From NCBI GenBank assembly GCA_036570465.1, contig DATCYD010000242.1, positions 1 to 14,271 of the forward strand: DNA of 14,271 nt, given 5' to 3'. Below are positions 13,548 to 14,271 of the stretch, one piece after another. This stretch comes from Anseongella sp036570465 (GTDB lineage: Bacteria > Bacteroidota > Bacteroidia > Sphingobacteriales > Sphingobacteriaceae). Under the pieces are notes generated by a model. That model searched no databases and was not told where the DNA came from. It worked only from the letters and a program-made list of their open reading frames with translations. The position numbers were made by a program, and so were the translations under genes. Each line of letters opens with the position of its first letter. The stretch's first letter is position 1.

Positions 13548-14271
13548 TTAGTAGCCGGCATTCTGAATCAGTGAGATGTTTTTATCGATTTCAATAGTTG
13601 GAATGGGATATAGCAGATCGGTTTGTTGCCAGTTCTCTCCCTTTTGTGGCTTGAGTATTTCACTGGCCCGAGCTGTCCTTTTCAAATCAAACCACCGATG
13701 ACCCCATTCCGCAAAAAGCTCAACTCTTCGCTCCTGCTCGATTGCTGCCAGCAATTGCTCTTTTGTTAACGCATCGGTTGCGTCCAGGCCCGACCGGAGG
13801 CGAATAGCATTAATATCAAACGTCGCTCCGTCCGGGCCCGCCAGCTTGTCTTGCCGGGCCCGGGCTTCCGCGCGGATAAGATAAAGTTCCGCCAGGCGTA
13901 AAATGGTACTGTATTCCGTTACTTCTGCCCCCTGCCGTGCTTTGTATTTTGCCGGATAATAGTAGGTTTCATTGCTGATCGTAGTGGAACCCGTCCATGT
14001 ACTCAGGCGTTGATCGTCCGCTTCAAAGGCACTGATTAACGAATCTGTAATACTAAAAGAAGGAATATGCTCAGAAGGCGGTACAAAAACGCTTGCTTCC
14101 CAGGTATTTTGCCCTGGTTGCACCGGAACCAACTGCCAGATCGCCTCTTCGCTTCCCACTAAAAACACCTGATCCAGGCTATCGGCCAGCATATAATCGC
14201 CTGATCCGATCACCTCAGACGCAATAAATTCTGCTTTCTGGAAATCCTTATTGAACAGGTACACCCGGGAA
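13548..14271 (-). CDS. RagB/SusD-family nutrient-uptake lipoprotein (C-terminal part, cut by window edge)
   Basis: At least 240 residues of the C-terminal half are present; the frame continues past the window end, and the GTG at 14264 is an internal valine, not a start. SusD proteins are outer-membrane lipoproteins that bind a substrate on the cell surface and hand it to a SusC-type TonB-dependent transporter. The signature is in the last 110 residues: STILRLAELYLIRAEARARQ, then INAIRLRSGL, then LLAAIEQERRVELFAEWGHRWFDLKRTARA, and finally the usual LLYPIPTIEIDKNISLIQNAGY end (PIP-x-x-E-I-x-x-N-x-x-L-x-Q-N-x-G-Y). A SusC gene is expected upstream outside the window. No sugar-active enzyme is visible in the part of the locus seen here, so the cargo is unknown. 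It is followed at 33 bp by the TlpA-like gene. Confidence 0.95.
   Translation of the reverse strand, partial: SRVYLFNKDFQKAEFIASEVIGSGDYMLADSLDQVFLVGSEEAIWQLVPVQPGQNTWEASVFVPPSEHIPSFSITDSLISAFEADDQRLSTWTGSTTISNETYYYPAKYKARQGAEVTEYSTILRLAELYLIRAEARARQDKLAGPDGATFDINAIRLRSGLDATDALTKEQLLAAIEQERRVELFAEWGHRWFDLKRTARASEILKPQKGENWQQTDLLYPIPTIEIDKNISLIQNAGY

Noticed and set aside
14262..14264. GTG as the start of the SusD-family gene
   Set aside because: SusD proteins are about twice this length with a lipoprotein signal peptide; the frame stays open to the window edge, so the gene is simply truncated.

Overview
This 14.3 kb window comes from a Bacteroidota chromosome, most likely the Chitinophagia/Sphingobacteriia side. 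The evidence is a SusD-family lipoprotein next to a TlpA-type lipoprotein, Bacteroidota-typical families (DUF4153, DUF6520-like, MauE/DoxX-like), TAnnTTTG-type promoter boxes (TATCTTTG at 2-9 and 7395-7402), few clear Shine-Dalgarno sites and a roughly balanced GC content. All assignments are read from the sequence and from memory of the families; no search was run.

Left part (1-5825): a two-component pair, a HAMP-less sensor kinase and an OmpR/PhoB-type regulator, is joined by an ATGA overlap and followed at 39 bp by a DUF4153 multi-pass membrane protein. That gene converges on, and overlaps by 11 bp, a membrane-anchored DUF192 protein. The DUF192 gene is divergent from an AIM24/TIGR00266 family gene.

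Middle part (5847-9868): an ALDH7 (antiquitin / piperideine-6-carboxylate dehydrogenase type) aldehyde dehydrogenase lies on the minus strand. It is divergent from a cytoplasmic TPR protein whose stop codon directly abuts the start of a ROK-family sugar kinase (TAAATG). The TPR gene has a 170-base leader with a TATCTTTG box and a bulged hairpin.

Regulatory stretch (9869-10076): an intergenic region with an almost exact 21-bp periodic array (core TCNCGC, five copies), a 36-codon minus-strand ORF that reads the array as heptads, and a 9-bp inverted repeat that runs into the start of an AraC-type regulator gene.

Right part (10077-14271): the AraC-type regulator is followed by a 296-base leader containing a perfect palindrome, two coupled mini-ORFs and a GC-rich hairpin ending just before a MauE/DoxX-like membrane protein gene. 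Next comes a small exported DUF6520-like protein with a C-x5-C pair, which is hidden inside a longer spurious reading frame. A strong bidirectional terminator separates this unit from the converging minus-strand unit SusD (cut by the window edge) - TlpA-like lipoprotein with a CHPC thioredoxin centre and a C-terminal domain resembling DUF3738. Together the right part looks like an extracytoplasmic thiol-redox module (membrane electron-transfer protein, small two-cysteine exported protein, redox lipoprotein) beside a SusCD-type uptake system and under a likely local AraC regulator. This is the most promising region for undescribed biology, along with the 21-bp array.
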